Shown here: positions 9,401 to 18,512 of the stretch, piece by piece | Position numbering within the stretch: position 1 is the stretch's first letter | Layout: the number at the start of each line of letters is the position of its first letter | Origin: Oscillospiraceae bacterium | Lineage (GTDB): Bacteria > Bacillota > Clostridia > Oscillospirales > Oscillospiraceae | Direction of reading: 5' to 3' | Assembly (NCBI GenBank): GCA_916988195.3 | Contig: CAKASQ030000077.1 | Span: 1 to 64,000 of the forward strand | Length of the DNA stretch: 64,000 nt | Notes under the pieces: generated by a model | What the model saw: the letters and a program-made list of their open reading frames with translations, nothing else | The model's database searches: none | Told to the model about the DNA's origin: nothing | Translations under genes and position numbers: made by a program

Positions 9401-9906
9401 ATCTCAAATTGCTCGAAGACGCAGTACTCGAGGAGCGCGGGGAAGAGGCGCTCAAGGAGCCGGAATGCACGGCAGACCTCGACGTGACGGCGAACATTTC
9501 GAAGAGCTACGTTTCCTCCGGCGAGCAGCGCATGGATCTGTATCGCCGCATGGCGGCCATCCGCACGCAGGAGGATGCAGACGATCTGCTCGATGAAATC
9601 GTCGACCGGTACGGTGACCCCCCGAAGGGCGTGATGAACCTGATTGCAATTGCGCTTCTTCGCGCGCGGGCGGCATCGAGTGGCATTGTCGAACTCAGCC
9701 AGAAGGGGCAGACGCTCACGGTGAAGCTCGGCGTATTCGATTTTGCCGCGATCTCGAGCCTCTGCGAGGAAGCAAGCTTCAAGGGGCGTGTGTTCTTTGC
9801 CGCCGGGAAAACGCCGGCCATTACAGTAAAGCTCAGGTCGGGCGAGGATGCGCTGAAGCTGGCGCAGCTGCTTGTCGACCGGTACTGCCTGCTGCGGAAC
9901 AAATAA
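6403..9906 (+). CDS. mfd: Transcription-repair coupling factor Mfd
   Basis: A ~1,167-residue ATPase that removes RNA polymerase stalled at DNA lesions and recruits UvrA. An N-terminal UvrB-like region (residues 1-300) is followed by the CarD-like polymerase-interacting domain (FTDLTPGDLVVHEHHGIGRY, near 500). The RecG-like translocase motor has Walker A GDVGFGKTEVALRA near 655, DEEQ near 755 and SATPIPRTLN near 785. A C-terminal TRCF domain ends the protein. Length is typical. The start is unusual: GGAGG at 6381-6385 is 8 bases before CTG (6394), which would give an MNILLQVLD start like relatives, whereas the conventional TTG (6403) used here is 17 bases away. No ATG is available. Confidence 0.95.
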   Translation: MLQVLDKSPEFHQLQDSISRGSVAAISGLSQITRSHFLAALHASCARPSVMICQDEMAASRLQEELESFLGVQIPILPERELTFVEASGVSRQWEQKRLKLLYDLAAGKLPLVISSAQALSLRTMPREVLFSASIRLRVGASFSPEDLAEKLTQAGYARTSLVEGAGQFALRGGILDVYSPGEKQPVRCEFFGDELDAMGFFDPTTQRRTENTEEAMLLPVAESLPQLHPEGISGLCRDLESIIARQRRRKTPHENLITTLTRDIEALQSGVNFPSADRYMALIYPEFACAADYLPSETAVYFCDHGALSRAAKAQEEEFGLGLDAFLESGRLVGELCEFYLSLEDLAAKVKGHPAVYFDSFLSARFPESLPPKQLLSVTARQLPGYGGSLETAVNDLKNYVKNNYGCLVLCGGKRRGEILKEMLGKEGVNALLAFPAVHLPQAGQIFLTDGSLPAGLEYPELRFAILTEGQLLVKKTERKVTPKKAPSNRKKLESFTDLTPGDLVVHEHHGIGRYVGMEQMKVGGAVKDYVKIAYQGTDMLYVPATQLDLVSKYIGSGGENQTVRLNKLGGDQWQKAKAKAKAAAKDLAAGLIQLYAERKRRPGFAFSADSPWQKEFEESFEYAETDDQLRAIAEIKHDMESPAPMERLLCGDVGFGKTEVALRAVMKCILDGKQAAILVPTTVLAQQHYLTALKRFGSFPVTIDVLSRFRTATQMKKTLQELESGKIDLIIGTHKLLQKNVHFKDLGLLIVDEEQRFGVSHKERLKEISRGVDVLTLSATPIPRTLNMALSGLRDMSTIEQPPHDRYPVQTFVLEHSDRILDEAIRRELACGGQVYYLHNRVESIDECAAKLKERLGDVEVAVAHGKMNQEQLSDVMQAMSDGQIQILVCTTIIETGIDIPNVNTLIIEDADKLGLAQLHQLRGRVGRSSRHAYAYLTFRRGKVLSEIAEKRLEAIREYAEFGSGFKIAMRDLEIRGAGDLLGSEQSGHMLSVGYDMYLKLLEDAVLEERGEEALKEPECTADLDVTANISKSYVSSGEQRMDLYRRMAAIRTQEDADDLLDEIVDRYGDPPKGVMNLIAIALLRARAASSGIVELSQKGQTLTVKLGVFDFAAISSLCEEASFKGRVFFAAGKTPAITVKLRSGEDALKLAQLLVDRYCLLRNK

Positions 9907-10010
9907 GGGCGCTTCCTCGTCTATGCAAACAGGGAGGGAAGCCGGCGCAGGCGCTGGCAAATCTTAAGGATAAATTCATAATTTGCATGGCATTCTTGGT
10001 CGAATTGCCG

Positions 10011-10039
10011 TTGCAAAAAGAGGGGCGCTTCGGTATAAT
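10011..10039 (+). promoter_or_regulatory. Sigma-A promoter of the VanW-family gene
   Basis: TTGCAA (10011-10016), a 17-base spacer and TATAAT (10034-10039) lie about 70-90 bases upstream of the coding start, in an AT-richer stretch after mfd. Confidence 0.75.
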
Positions 10040-10108
10040 GATAGTTGTCATAATCTCAGCTTTTCTGGCTTGTGACGACATGTTACCGATTCCCGGCAGA
10101 TTCTGTCG

Positions 10109-12031
10109 GTGAAGATTGGAGGGATTCCTATCAGAAAGAAAGGAAAATTTGAGCAGAGCCGCGCGCCCAAGCGGCCGTCGATGGCCGAACAACAGGTCAG
10201 TAAGCCTGCGAAGCAGCCCAAAGAGGCAAAGGCTTCGTCCGGCGGCGGAAAGAAGGGGCTCATCATTGCGCTGGCGCTGGTTGTAGTCGTCGTGCTCGGT
10301 GTCTGCTCGTATGGCTTCGTGCTCAAAAATCAGGACGCGATTTACCCGAATGTCTATGTTGCGGGTGTGAATGTCGGCGGGCTTAAGCGGGACGCGGCAG
10401 TGTCCGCGGTGTCTGAGGCCGTGCAGAAGAGCTACGCGAGCGATACCTTAAATGTCGTGCTCCCCGACCGGACGCTGAGCCTGACCCCGGAGGTCACGCA
10501 GGTGGCGCTCAACCCTGATCAGGCGATTGACGAGGCGATGCGCTATGGCCGCTCGGGCGGCCCCATCTCGGCAGTTATCAATTATCTGCGCGCGGGCAAG
10601 AGCGAATATTCGGTCGACCTCGATTCGAGCCTCAATCTCGACACAGATTATATCCGCACGCTCGTCGACCAGACCGCGCGCGAGTGCGCGTCCGACAAGA
10701 TCGACCCTATTGTAAAGGTCAACGAAGAGGCCGGTACGATCACGATTACCGCCGGGTCTCCGGCAGTGTCTCTGGACGCTGACAAGCTCTATGACGCAGT
10801 CATTGCCCGCTTCTCGTCGGGCGATTTCAGCGACCTCGATTTTGAGTACGACACCGTGCCGTGCGAGAGCGTCGATTTGCAGCAGTATTATGATAAGTAC
10901 TGCAAGGAAATGACGGATGCGTATTACGACGAGGAAAAGAAGGAGCTTGTGCCCGAGGTCAACGGCTACGGCTTCGATCTTCCGTATTACACGCAGCAGC
11001 TTGCCATGGCCAAGGCGGGCGAGGTCATCACGATCCAGATGGAGGACCTCGTGCCCGAGGTGACGCTGGAGGAGCTTAAAAAGACGTACTTTGCGGACGT
11101 TCTGGCTTCCTACGACAGCCCGCATACTGCGAACGCCGCAAGAACGAAAAACCTCGAGCTTGCCTGCAAGGCGATTGACGGTACGATTTTGAACCCGGGC
11201 GATGAGTTCTCGTTCAACAAAATTGTCGGCGAGCGCACGAAGGAAAAGGGCTATCTGGCAGCAATCGTCTACACCGACGGCGGCAAGAGTGAATCGCAGG
11301 AGGGCGGCGGCATCTGCCAGGTTGCGTCTACGATCTACACCTGCACGCTGCTGGCAGATCTCGAGGTCACGGAGCGCGCGCCGCACATGTATCTGGTCAC
11401 GTATGTCGAGCCGGGCATGGACGCGACGATCTATTGGCCGAGTCTGGATTACAAGTTCAAAAACTCGACCGATATGCCGCTGCGCGTGGATGCGTCAGTT
11501 TCCGGCGGATACGTTCATATCAAGCTCGTCGGCACCAAGCAGGAGCATGACTACGATCATATCAAGCTCCGCGGCGTATATGCAAGCTCGACGGCCTGGA
11601 AGACGGTTGCCGAAATTAACGGCAAGAAAACGGAGATCACGATTGCCAAGGGCGCGGGCGTGGATGCAAACGGCAAGGCCATCGATCTGGCTGTCGACGC
11701 AGCGGGAAACAAGTATATTCTTGGTTCTGTCACAGAGAGCGAATATACCGGCTACACGATCAACGCCTATCGCGACTTTATCGCGGCCGACGGCAGCACG
11801 ATGCGCTCCGAGCTTCTGCACACCGACCAGTTCAAGCACCGCGACCGCTGCTACTCGGTCACGCCGTATACCGAGCCCGAGCCCGAAGTGCCGGAGGAGC
11901 CCGATCCCACCGACCCGGATGATCCGAGCTACGACCCGGATGATAACCCGGATGACAACGGAAACGGCGATTCCAATAACGATGGAACGTATACCGGAGA
12001 CCCGTCCGTGATGCCGGATTTCTGGAACTGA
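10109..12031 (+). CDS. VanW family cell-wall associated protein
   Basis: A 640-residue membrane-anchored protein. A basic N-terminus is followed by one transmembrane helix (about residues 50-70), so the bulk should lie outside the cell. Two copies of a peptidoglycan-binding-type domain (YoaR-like) span roughly 80-340. The VanW domain comes next (about 345-475; NPGDEFSFNKIVGERT and QEGGGICQVASTIY are typical). The tail is rich in Pro, Asp and Glu (from about 590). VanW domains are named from vancomycin clusters but are common housekeeping wall proteins of unknown biochemical role; no other van gene is here. The GTG start lacks a binding site, while GGAGGG at 10118 better fits a start near codon 8. 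Confidence 0.85.
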   Translation: MKIGGIPIRKKGKFEQSRAPKRPSMAEQQVSKPAKQPKEAKASSGGGKKGLIIALALVVVVVLGVCSYGFVLKNQDAIYPNVYVAGVNVGGLKRDAAVSAVSEAVQKSYASDTLNVVLPDRTLSLTPEVTQVALNPDQAIDEAMRYGRSGGPISAVINYLRAGKSEYSVDLDSSLNLDTDYIRTLVDQTARECASDKIDPIVKVNEEAGTITITAGSPAVSLDADKLYDAVIARFSSGDFSDLDFEYDTVPCESVDLQQYYDKYCKEMTDAYYDEEKKELVPEVNGYGFDLPYYTQQLAMAKAGEVITIQMEDLVPEVTLEELKKTYFADVLASYDSPHTANAARTKNLELACKAIDGTILNPGDEFSFNKIVGERTKEKGYLAAIVYTDGGKSESQEGGGICQVASTIYTCTLLADLEVTERAPHMYLVTYVEPGMDATIYWPSLDYKFKNSTDMPLRVDASVSGGYVHIKLVGTKQEHDYDHIKLRGVYASSTAWKTVAEINGKKTEITIAKGAGVDANGKAIDLAVDAAGNKYILGSVTESEYTGYTINAYRDFIAADGSTMRSELLHTDQFKHRDRCYSVTPYTEPEPEVPEEPDPTDPDDPSYDPDDNPDDNGNGDSNNDGTYTGDPSVMPDFWN

Positions 12032-12040
12032 TTCGCATAA

Positions 12041-12074
12041 AAAATCCTGTACCAAAATGGTACAGGATTTTTTT
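12041..12074. terminator. Bidirectional terminator between the VanW gene and rnhA
   Basis: A 13-bp perfect stem (12041-12053 with 12059-12071, loop AAAAT) is flanked by A-run and T-run, so it works for both converging genes. The stops of the VanW gene (12031) and rnhA (12077) lie within 10 bases of it. Confidence 0.9.
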
Positions 12075-12076
12075 GC

Positions 12077-12514
12077 TTATTTGAACCTCTGGCTCTCCAG
12101 AACGGCCTGCTGGTCGCAGCGGTTGTTGTATTCGTTTTCCGCGTGCCCTTTGACCCAGTGGCACTGCACGTCGTGCATGTCACAGAGGGAAAGGAGCGAC
12201 TCCCAGAGGTCGGGGTTCAGGGCGGGCTTTTTGTCGGATTTGACCCAGCCACGCGCTTTCCAGCCGCGCGCCCAGCCTTTTTCCAAGGCGTCAATGACGT
12301 ATTTGGAGTCGGAGTAGAGCTCGACCCGGCAAGGGGTTTTCAAAGCCCGTAAGGCCTCAATGACGGCGGTCAGCTCCATGCGGTTGTTGGTTGTCTTCGC
12401 CTCGCCGCCAGAGAGCTGCTTTTCGATTTCCCCGTAGCGGAGAATGGCGCACCAGCCGCCGGGGCCGGGGTTTCCGGAGCAAGCGCCGTCAGTATAAACG
12501 GTTACTGTTTTCAT
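12077..12514 (-). CDS. rnhA: Ribonuclease HI
   Basis: A 145-residue endonuclease that cuts RNA in RNA-DNA hybrids, for example Okazaki primers and R-loops. The catalytic carboxylates are visible in [12 protein letters not shown] (first Asp), [11 protein letters not shown] (Glu), [11 protein letters not shown] (second Asp) and the C-terminal NNRCDQQA (third Asp); [13 protein letters not shown] holds the mobile histidine. The start at 12514 was chosen for [10 protein letters not shown] and an upstream GAGG; a longer frame adds an unrelated basic leader. It lies downstream of gyrA on the same strand, separated by a large palindrome. Confidence 0.95.
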   Translation of the reverse strand: MKTVTVYTDGACSGNPGPGGWCAILRYGEIEKQLSGGEAKTTNNRMELTAVIEALRALKTPCRVELYSDSKYVIDALEKGWARGWKARGWVKSDKKPALNPDLWESLLSLCDMHDVQCHWVKGHAENEYNNRCDQQAVLESQRFK

Positions 12515-12551
12515 GGACAGACCTCTATGGTGGTGTCTTTTTTTGCCGTCC

Positions 12552-12616
12552 GTGGCGGCAAGCGCCAGGGTGATTCTGGCAGGCTTCTGCCAGTTTAAAC
12601 TGGCGCTCGCCGCCAC
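12552..12616. repeat. Nested palindrome between gyrA and rnhA
   Basis: Outer arms of 17 bases (12552-12568 and 12600-12616) are complementary with one mismatch. Inside, CTGGCAG (12576-12582) and CTGCCAG (12587-12593) form a second hairpin, and a perfect 16-base palindrome GCCAGTTTAAACTGGC spans 12589-12604. The arms allow alternative folds. There is no T-run, so it may be a REP/MITE-like insertion or an mRNA-stabilising 3' structure of gyrA. Confidence 0.7.
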
Positions 12617-12631
12617 AGCCAGCAGTAACGA

Positions 12632-15124
12632 TTATTCTTCTTCCTGTTCAGGATCGACCCGTTCAATCGAAATAACCCGGTTACCTTCCTCAACACGCAT
12701 CAAAATAACACCCTGCGTATCACGTTTGTAAACGTTAATATCAGAGGCCGCCATGCGGATGAGAACGCCGCCGTTTTCTATGAGCATCACGTCGTCTTCG
12801 TCGGAGACAATGGCAATGCCCGCGATGCGGCCGGTCTTTGCGGTGATGTTGTAATTCTTCAGACCCTTGCCGCCTCTTTGCTGCGGGCGGCGCTCACCGG
12901 TTTCATCGAGGCGCATATATTCTGTCAGCTCCGTGCGCTTCCCGTAGCCGAGCTCGGTAACGGTAAGAAGCTGCTTGCCGGGCTCTGCGATGCCAGCGCC
13001 AACAATTTCGTCGCCGTCACTGAGCGTAATACCCTTTACGCCCGCCGCGTCGCGGCCCATGATGCGCACATCCGTTTCGTTAAAGCAGATCGCCATGCCG
13101 TCCCTGGTGGCAAGGAGGATGTTATTTTCGCCGTTCGTCTTCATGACGGAGATAAGTTCGTCGCCGTCGTTCAGCGTCAGGGCGCGGATACCAGCTTTTC
13201 TCGCAGTATTGAGGCTTGAGAGAAGGACGCGCTTGACGGTGCCCTGCTTCGTGACGAACATGAGGTTATCTTCGTCAAATTCGTGGACGGTGATACCGGC
13301 AGTCACAGTCTCGCCGGGCTCGAGAGGCAGGATATTCACAATATTCGTGCCCTTTGCGGTTCGGCCTGCCTCGGGAATTTGATAGCCCTTCTTACGGTGG
13401 ACCTTGCCGAGGCTTGTGAAGAAGAGGATATAATCGTGCGTGGATGCGGAGAAGACGCTCTCGGCGAAGTCCTCTTCCTTGAACGATTGCCCGGTCACGC
13501 CGCGGCCGCCGCGCTTCTGGGCGCGATAGGTAGAGGCCGGGACGCGCTTGATATAGCCCGCGTGGGAGAGGGTAAAGACACACTGCTCCTCTTCAATGAG
13601 GTCTTCAATGTCGATCTCATCTTCCACGTCCTGAATTTCGGTGCGGCGCTCGTCGCCGTATTTGTCGCGGATGGCGATGAGCTCGTCTTTTAAAACGCCC
13701 TTGAGCATTTCTTCGTTGGAAAGAAGCTCGCGGTAGTACTCGATGCGCTTTTCGAGCTCGTCATATTCGTTCTGGAGCTTCTCGCGCTCGAGGCCTTGAA
13801 GCCGCTTGAGCTGCATGTCGAGCACGACCTGCGCCTGAATTTCACTCAGGTTGAATCTCGCCATCAGGCGTTCTTTCGCGTCGTCGTAGCTCTTGCGGAT
13901 GGTCTTGATGACCTCGTCGATGTTCTCCTCGGCGATGAGAAGACCTTCGAGCACATGCTGGCGCTCGAGCGCCTTTTTGAGGTCGTACTGTGTGCGGCGG
14001 GTGATGATCTCTTCCTGGAAGGCGAGATACTCGTCTAACATGTGGCGAAGAGAGAGGATCTTTGGCTGCGTCTGGTTATTCACCAAAGCCAGCATTGTCA
14101 CGCCAAACGTCGTCTGCATCTGTGTCTGGGCAAACAGGCGATTCAAGACCACCTGCGCGTTCGCGTCCTTTTTGAGCTCGATGACGATGCGCATACCGTT
14201 GCGGTCGGTTTCATCGCGGATATCGGAAATACCCTCGAGGCGCTTGTCGCGCACCTGGTCGGCCATGGCGGCAATGAGCTGGCGTTTGTTGACCTGATAG
14301 GGAAGCTCGGTGACGATGATGCGCTGGCGGTTCTGGCCGAACTCCTCGAGCTCGGTTCTGGCACGGACGGTGATTTTACCGCGGCCGGTCGAGTAGGCGG
14401 CGCGGATGCCGCTTCTGCCCATGATGATACCGCGCGTCGGGAAATCGGGGCCCTGAATGTGCTCCATGAGGTCGAGCAGATCTGCCTCCGGATTTTCCAG
14501 AATGCAGACGCATGCGTCGATGACCTCGCGGAGGTTGTGAGGCGGAATATTCGTCGCCATGCCGACGGCAATACCGGAAGAACCGTTGACAAGAAGGTTC
14601 GGGAACCGGGACGGGAGCACACGCGGCTCTTTTCTCGACTCGTCGAAGTTCGGGTCCCAATTGACGGTGTCTTTATCGATGTCGCGCAGCATCTCGTTGC
14701 AGAGCTTCGACATGCGCGCCTCGGTGTAACGGTAGGCCGCGGGGGGATCGCCATCGACAGAGCCGAAGTTGCCGTGGCCGTCGACCAGCATGTAACGCAT
14801 GGAAAAGTCCTGCGCAAGGCGGACCATTGCGTCGTAGACGGAAGCGTCGCCGTGCGGATGGTACCGGCCAAGGACGTCGCCGACGCAGGTCGCCGATTTT
14901 TTGAAGGGCTTGTCCGAAGTCAGGCCATCTTCGTACATGGCGTACAGAATACGCCGGTGAACCGGCTTGAGGCCATCGCGCACGTCGGGAAGCGCTCTTC
15001 CGACGATGACCGACATTGCGTAGTCAATGTACGACGACTTCATCTCCTGCACGAGCTCGGACTGTACAATCGTCTGTTCGGGGAACATGATGTCCTCGGG
15101 CTTGTAATCTTTCTTATGTGCCAT
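12632..15124 (-). CDS. gyrA: DNA gyrase subunit A
   Basis: An 830-residue subunit of the A2B2 type II topoisomerase that introduces negative supercoils. The breakage-reunion domain is N-terminal, with the active tyrosine in [11 protein letters not shown] (about residue 132). The six-bladed C-terminal DNA-wrapping domain contains the GyrA box [10 protein letters not shown] (about 550). The quinolone-resistance region reads [17 protein letters not shown], so the E. coli Ser83 position is Ala here, which occurs naturally in some lineages. The gene follows gyrB after 30 bases and is the last gene of the dnaA-side cluster. Confidence 0.97.
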   Translation of the reverse strand: MAHKKDYKPEDIMFPEQTIVQSELVQEMKSSYIDYAMSVIVGRALPDVRDGLKPVHRRILYAMYEDGLTSDKPFKKSATCVGDVLGRYHPHGDASVYDAMVRLAQDFSMRYMLVDGHGNFGSVDGDPPAAYRYTEARMSKLCNEMLRDIDKDTVNWDPNFDESRKEPRVLPSRFPNLLVNGSSGIAVGMATNIPPHNLREVIDACVCILENPEADLLDLMEHIQGPDFPTRGIIMGRSGIRAAYSTGRGKITVRARTELEEFGQNRQRIIVTELPYQVNKRQLIAAMADQVRDKRLEGISDIRDETDRNGMRIVIELKKDANAQVVLNRLFAQTQMQTTFGVTMLALVNNQTQPKILSLRHMLDEYLAFQEEIITRRTQYDLKKALERQHVLEGLLIAEENIDEVIKTIRKSYDDAKERLMARFNLSEIQAQVVLDMQLKRLQGLEREKLQNEYDELEKRIEYYRELLSNEEMLKGVLKDELIAIRDKYGDERRTEIQDVEDEIDIEDLIEEEQCVFTLSHAGYIKRVPASTYRAQKRGGRGVTGQSFKEEDFAESVFSASTHDYILFFTSLGKVHRKKGYQIPEAGRTAKGTNIVNILPLEPGETVTAGITVHEFDEDNLMFVTKQGTVKRVLLSSLNTARKAGIRALTLNDGDELISVMKTNGENNILLATRDGMAICFNETDVRIMGRDAAGVKGITLSDGDEIVGAGIAEPGKQLLTVTELGYGKRTELTEYMRLDETGERRPQQRGGKGLKNYNITAKTGRIAGIAIVSDEDDVMLIENGGVLIRMAASDINVYKRDTQGVILMRVEEGNRVISIERVDPEQEEE

Positions 15125-15154
15125 AGATTGGTCTCCTTTTGGAGTTGTAGGGAC

Positions 15155-17113
15155 TTAAATGTCGAGATTTACAACGTACCTCGCGTTTTCCTCGATGAAT
15201 TCTTTTCTTGGCTCGACCTCTTCGCCCATGAGGACGGTGAAAATCTGGTCGGCGGCAACCGCGTCGTCGAGCGTGATGCGGCGAAGGGTTCTGGTTTCGG
15301 GATTCATGGTCGTCTCCCAGAGCTCGTGCGGGTCCATTTCGCCAAGGCCCTTGAAGCGGGAAATATCGATCTTCACGTTGGGATTACCGCCGCGCATCTC
15401 GCTCGAAATCTGGTCGCGCTGCTCGTCGGAGAACGCAACCTTTGTGGTTTTGCCGCGCGAGAGCTTATAAAGGGGCGGAACGGCGGAGTAAACATAGCCC
15501 TGCTCAATGAGGGGCCGCATGAAGCGGAAGAAGAACGTCAAAAGCAGCGTGCGGATATGCGAGCCGTCGACGTCGGCATCGGCCATGATGATGACCTTGT
15601 GATATCGGAGCTTCTCTAAATTAAATTCGTCTCCGATACCTGCGCCGAGAGCGGTAATGACGGGCTGGAGCTTATCGTTTCCGTAGACCTTATCGGCTCT
15701 CGCCTTCTCGACGTTCAGCATCTTGCCCCAGAGGGGAAGGATTGCCTGGAACCTCGAGTCACGTCCCTGCGTGGCAGAGCCGCCGGCGGAATCTCCCTCG
15801 ACGATGTAAATTTCGGTTAAGGTCGGGTCTGTATCGTTGCAGTCGCGGAGCTTATCTGGCATCTGGCCGGACTCTAAGCCGGTCTTGCGGCGAATGGCCT
15901 CTTTTGCTTTTCTCGCGGCCTCGCGCGCGCGGTTTGCCATCATGGCCTTGTCCAGAATCGCACGGGCGACGGCGGGATTTTCCTCAAAGAACGTCGAAAG
16001 CTGATCGGTCACGATGGAACTCACAAGTGCGCGGACGGAGGCGTTTCCGAGCTTGGCCTTTGTCTGGCCTTCAAACTGCGCGTCTGTCAACTTGACGGAG
16101 ATGATTGCGGTCAGGCCCTCGCGGACATCCTCACCGGAGACCTTGTCGTCTCCCTTGATGATGCCCTTTTTCTGGCCGTAGGCGTTGAGCACTGAGGTAA
16201 GCGCCCGCTTGAAGCCCTCTTCATGCATGCCGCCCTCAGGGGTATGGATGTCGTTTGCGAAGGAGACGATCGTCTCGCTAAAAGAGTCGTTATACTGGAG
16301 CGCGACCTCCGCCGTCTGGTCTCCCTTCTTACCCGCCATGTAGATGACGCTCGGATGGATTGGCGTTTTGTGCCGGTTGTACCACTGGACGAACTCGCGG
16401 ATACCGCCCTCGTAGCACATGGAATCGAAGCGTTCCTTTTCTGGCTTGTCGGCAGATTCAATGCGCTCGTCAGAAATGGTGATGTGAAGGCCGGCGTTCA
16501 GGAAGGCCTGCTCGCGCATTCTGGTATGAAGCGTCTCGTAGTCGTATTCCGTGGTATCGAACATCTCGGGGTCAGGCTTGAAGGTGACCTTTGTGCCGTG
16601 CTGGTCGGTCGTGCCGACAATTTGCATTTCCTTCGTGATGCTGCCGCGCGAGAACTGCATCTCGTAGATTTTCCCGTCACGGTACACGTCGACGACGAGC
16701 CATTCAGAAAGGGCGTTGACGACCGACGCACCCACGCCGTGAAGACCGCCGGAGACTTTATAGCCCCCGCCGCCGAATTTGCCGCCCGCGTGCAGAACGG
16801 TGTAAACGACCTCCAGCGCGGGCTTTCCGGTCTGCGCCTGAATATCGACGGGAATGCCGCGGCCATCGTCTAAAACGGTGATCGTGTTTCCCTCGTTGAT
16901 CGTTACCTGTACATGATGGCAATAGCCGGCCAGAGCCTCGTCGATCGCGTTGTCGACGATCTCATAGACCAGATGGTGAAGACCCGACACGCTCGTCGAG
17001 CCGATGTACATGCCGGGACGCTTGCGGACGGCTTCCAGACCCTCGAGAACCTGGATCTGGCTGGCGTCGTACTGCGTTTCCACGACTTCGTTTTTCAAAA
17101 TTTCTTCGCTCAT
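15155..17113 (-). CDS. gyrB: DNA gyrase subunit B
   Basis: A 652-residue ATPase subunit of gyrase. The GHKL ATP-binding domain is N-terminal (EIVDNAIDEALAG near residue 50; VLDDGRGIPVD near 80; GLHGVGASVVNALS near 123). The transducer domain follows, then the TOPRIM domain with YIVEGDSAGGSA (about 430) and the DxD metal site MADADVDGSH. Length suits Firmicutes GyrB. GGAG lies 7 bases before the ATG. It sits between remB and gyrA in the classical origin order. Confidence 0.97.
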   Translation of the reverse strand: MSEEILKNEVVETQYDASQIQVLEGLEAVRKRPGMYIGSTSVSGLHHLVYEIVDNAIDEALAGYCHHVQVTINEGNTITVLDDGRGIPVDIQAQTGKPALEVVYTVLHAGGKFGGGGYKVSGGLHGVGASVVNALSEWLVVDVYRDGKIYEMQFSRGSITKEMQIVGTTDQHGTKVTFKPDPEMFDTTEYDYETLHTRMREQAFLNAGLHITISDERIESADKPEKERFDSMCYEGGIREFVQWYNRHKTPIHPSVIYMAGKKGDQTAEVALQYNDSFSETIVSFANDIHTPEGGMHEEGFKRALTSVLNAYGQKKGIIKGDDKVSGEDVREGLTAIISVKLTDAQFEGQTKAKLGNASVRALVSSIVTDQLSTFFEENPAVARAILDKAMMANRAREAARKAKEAIRRKTGLESGQMPDKLRDCNDTDPTLTEIYIVEGDSAGGSATQGRDSRFQAILPLWGKMLNVEKARADKVYGNDKLQPVITALGAGIGDEFNLEKLRYHKVIIMADADVDGSHIRTLLLTFFFRFMRPLIEQGYVYSAVPPLYKLSRGKTTKVAFSDEQRDQISSEMRGGNPNVKIDISRFKGLGEMDPHELWETTMNPETRTLRRITLDDAVAADQIFTVLMGEEVEPRKEFIEENARYVVNLDI

Positions 17114-17160
17114 TGGATAACTCCTTTGTGTCTTCTCTGAAGAAGACGGGGTAGTAATAG

Positions 17161-17415
17161 CTATTTCGTTCCAGAAAAACGGCGCGCTAAGATGGAGGCG
17201 TTGTATTTTGTTAAGTACACGCGCGTCTGGCCGTATTCCTGCGTGAGGACGAAGGACTTGGGAAGCTCATCGGTTGCTTCGATGAGACTGCCGTCTTCCT
17301 GCGCACGCTGCAAAAACTCCCGTGTGCGCTTGGACCACGACGTATTATCGAGGTCAAATACGCCGAGCACCTGACTGGCCCGCACGGCGAGGTCCATGCC
17401 GATATCTACGTACAT
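17161..17415 (-). CDS. remB: RemB-like protein (DUF370, extracellular matrix regulator family)
   Basis: An 84-residue DUF370 protein. Its position between recF and gyrB is that of B. subtilis remB (yaaB), whose paralogue RemA is a DNA-binding activator of matrix genes. It begins MYVDIGMDLAVRASQVLGVFDLDNTSWS, typical of the family in its first twenty residues, and ends in a basic ARRFSG tail. The start codon lies inside the end of recF with a 10-nt overlap, so the two are translationally coupled. The role in this organism is inferred only from family and position. Confidence 0.85.
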   Translation of the reverse strand: MYVDIGMDLAVRASQVLGVFDLDNTSWSKRTREFLQRAQEDGSLIEATDELPKSFVLTQEYGQTRVYLTKYNASILARRFSGTK

Positions 17416-18512
17416 ACGAGCCCTCCCGCGCGAATTTCAAATGTTTTTCCGATTTCGGTCACGCGCCCAACCTCGCAGCAGGTGATGAAGACCTGACCTG
17501 AGGTGATCTGATTCAGCACAAAATCCTGTCTTGCTGCGTCGAGCTCGGAAAGAACGTCATCTAACAGCAGAACCGGCTCTTCGCCCGTGTCCCGGCGCAA
17601 TAATTCGCGCTCGGCAAGCTTCAGACTGATGGCCGCCGTGCGGGTCTGTCCCTGCGAGCCGAAAGCTTTGACGGGGATACCGTCCAGCAGCGCGTCAAAA
17701 TCGTCCTTATGTGGGCCGGTCAAGCATTGGCCGGAATCCAATTCTGCGCGGTAGTGCGCTTCCTGATGGGAAAGGATCTGCTCAAAGATGATTTTCTTGT
17801 CGGCGAACGGGTCTTCTACGGTCGAGACCGTGTGATATTGCAGCGTCAGATTCTCGCGGCCGGCGGAAAAGGCGCTGTGATAGGAGCTTGCCGCCGCGCC
17901 GAGCGCTTCTAAGTATCTGGCCCGGTGGGCAATGACGATGGCCCCGACCTGCGCGAGGCGGTAGTTATATTCCGGCAGTGGTTTCAAAAGGCTGGTTTTT
18001 TCGCGGTAGTCCTTTAAAATGCAGCTTTTGCTGTCAAGCAGGCGGTTATATTCCGCAAGCGCGTTTGCGTAGCCCGGCCGCAGCTGGCAGAGCGCGGTAT
18101 CGATGAGTCTTCTTCGTGGCTGGCTTCCGCCCTTTAGAACCAGAAGATCTTCGGGGCAAAAGAGAACCGTTGTCAAAACACCGGGGAGCTTTGCCGCGCT
18201 TTTCTGCTTCACGCCGCCAAGATAGAGCTGCCGCGGTCTTCTTCCCGCAAATAATACGGCGCGAACGGACTGCTCCCGTCCCTGCGAAAATACGTCGGCA
18301 GTTAAGTCCGCAAAGTCTGCTCCGAATCGGATAAGTTCCTGCGTTTTCGCTGTGCGGAAGCTGCGGCCGGTTGACAGGTAGGATACAGCTTCCAGAAGAT
18401 TCGTTTTTCCCTGCGCGTTTTCGCCTATAATCAGGTTCACGCCGGGGTCTAATTCCAATTGCAGCTGCTTGTAGTTTCGAAAGTCATACAGCCGCAGGCG
18501 CGAGAGCTTCAT
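17406..18512 (-). CDS. recF: DNA replication and repair protein RecF
   Basis: A 368-residue SMC-like ATPase that helps load RecA at single-strand gaps through RecFOR. Walker A GENAQGKTNLLEA is near residue 31. The ABC-type signature region SQGQTRTAAISLKLAE is near 280 and Walker B EPVLLLDDVLSELD near 310. Length is normal. It starts with MKLSRLRLYDFRNY, the usual N-terminus. It overlaps the upstream S4-domain gene by ATGA and remB by 10 nt, forming one operon. Confidence 0.96.
   Translation of the reverse strand: MKLSRLRLYDFRNYKQLQLELDPGVNLIIGENAQGKTNLLEAVSYLSTGRSFRTAKTQELIRFGADFADLTADVFSQGREQSVRAVLFAGRRPRQLYLGGVKQKSAAKLPGVLTTVLFCPEDLLVLKGGSQPRRRLIDTALCQLRPGYANALAEYNRLLDSKSCILKDYREKTSLLKPLPEYNYRLAQVGAIVIAHRARYLEALGAAASSYHSAFSAGRENLTLQYHTVSTVEDPFADKKIIFEQILSHQEAHYRAELDSGQCLTGPHKDDFDALLDGIPVKAFGSQGQTRTAAISLKLAERELLRRDTGEEPVLLLDDVLSELDAARQDFVLNQITSGQVFITCCEVGRVTEIGKTFEIRAGGLVCT

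Noticed and set aside
10109-12031. VanW gene as part of a vancomycin-resistance cluster
   Set aside because: VanW domains are frequent in ordinary Clostridia wall proteins and no vanR, vanS, vanH, ligase or vanX-like gene is nearby.
14850-14875. Ala in place of Ser at the quinolone-resistance position of GyrA
   Set aside because: The motif GDASVYD may be the natural state in this lineage; without relatives it cannot be called a resistance mutation.
14042-15619. 525-codon plus-strand ORF opposite gyrA and gyrB
   Set aside because: It lies antisense to two unmistakable genes and crosses their junction; its product is a His/Asp/Val-rich mirror of high-GC codons with no recognised domain.
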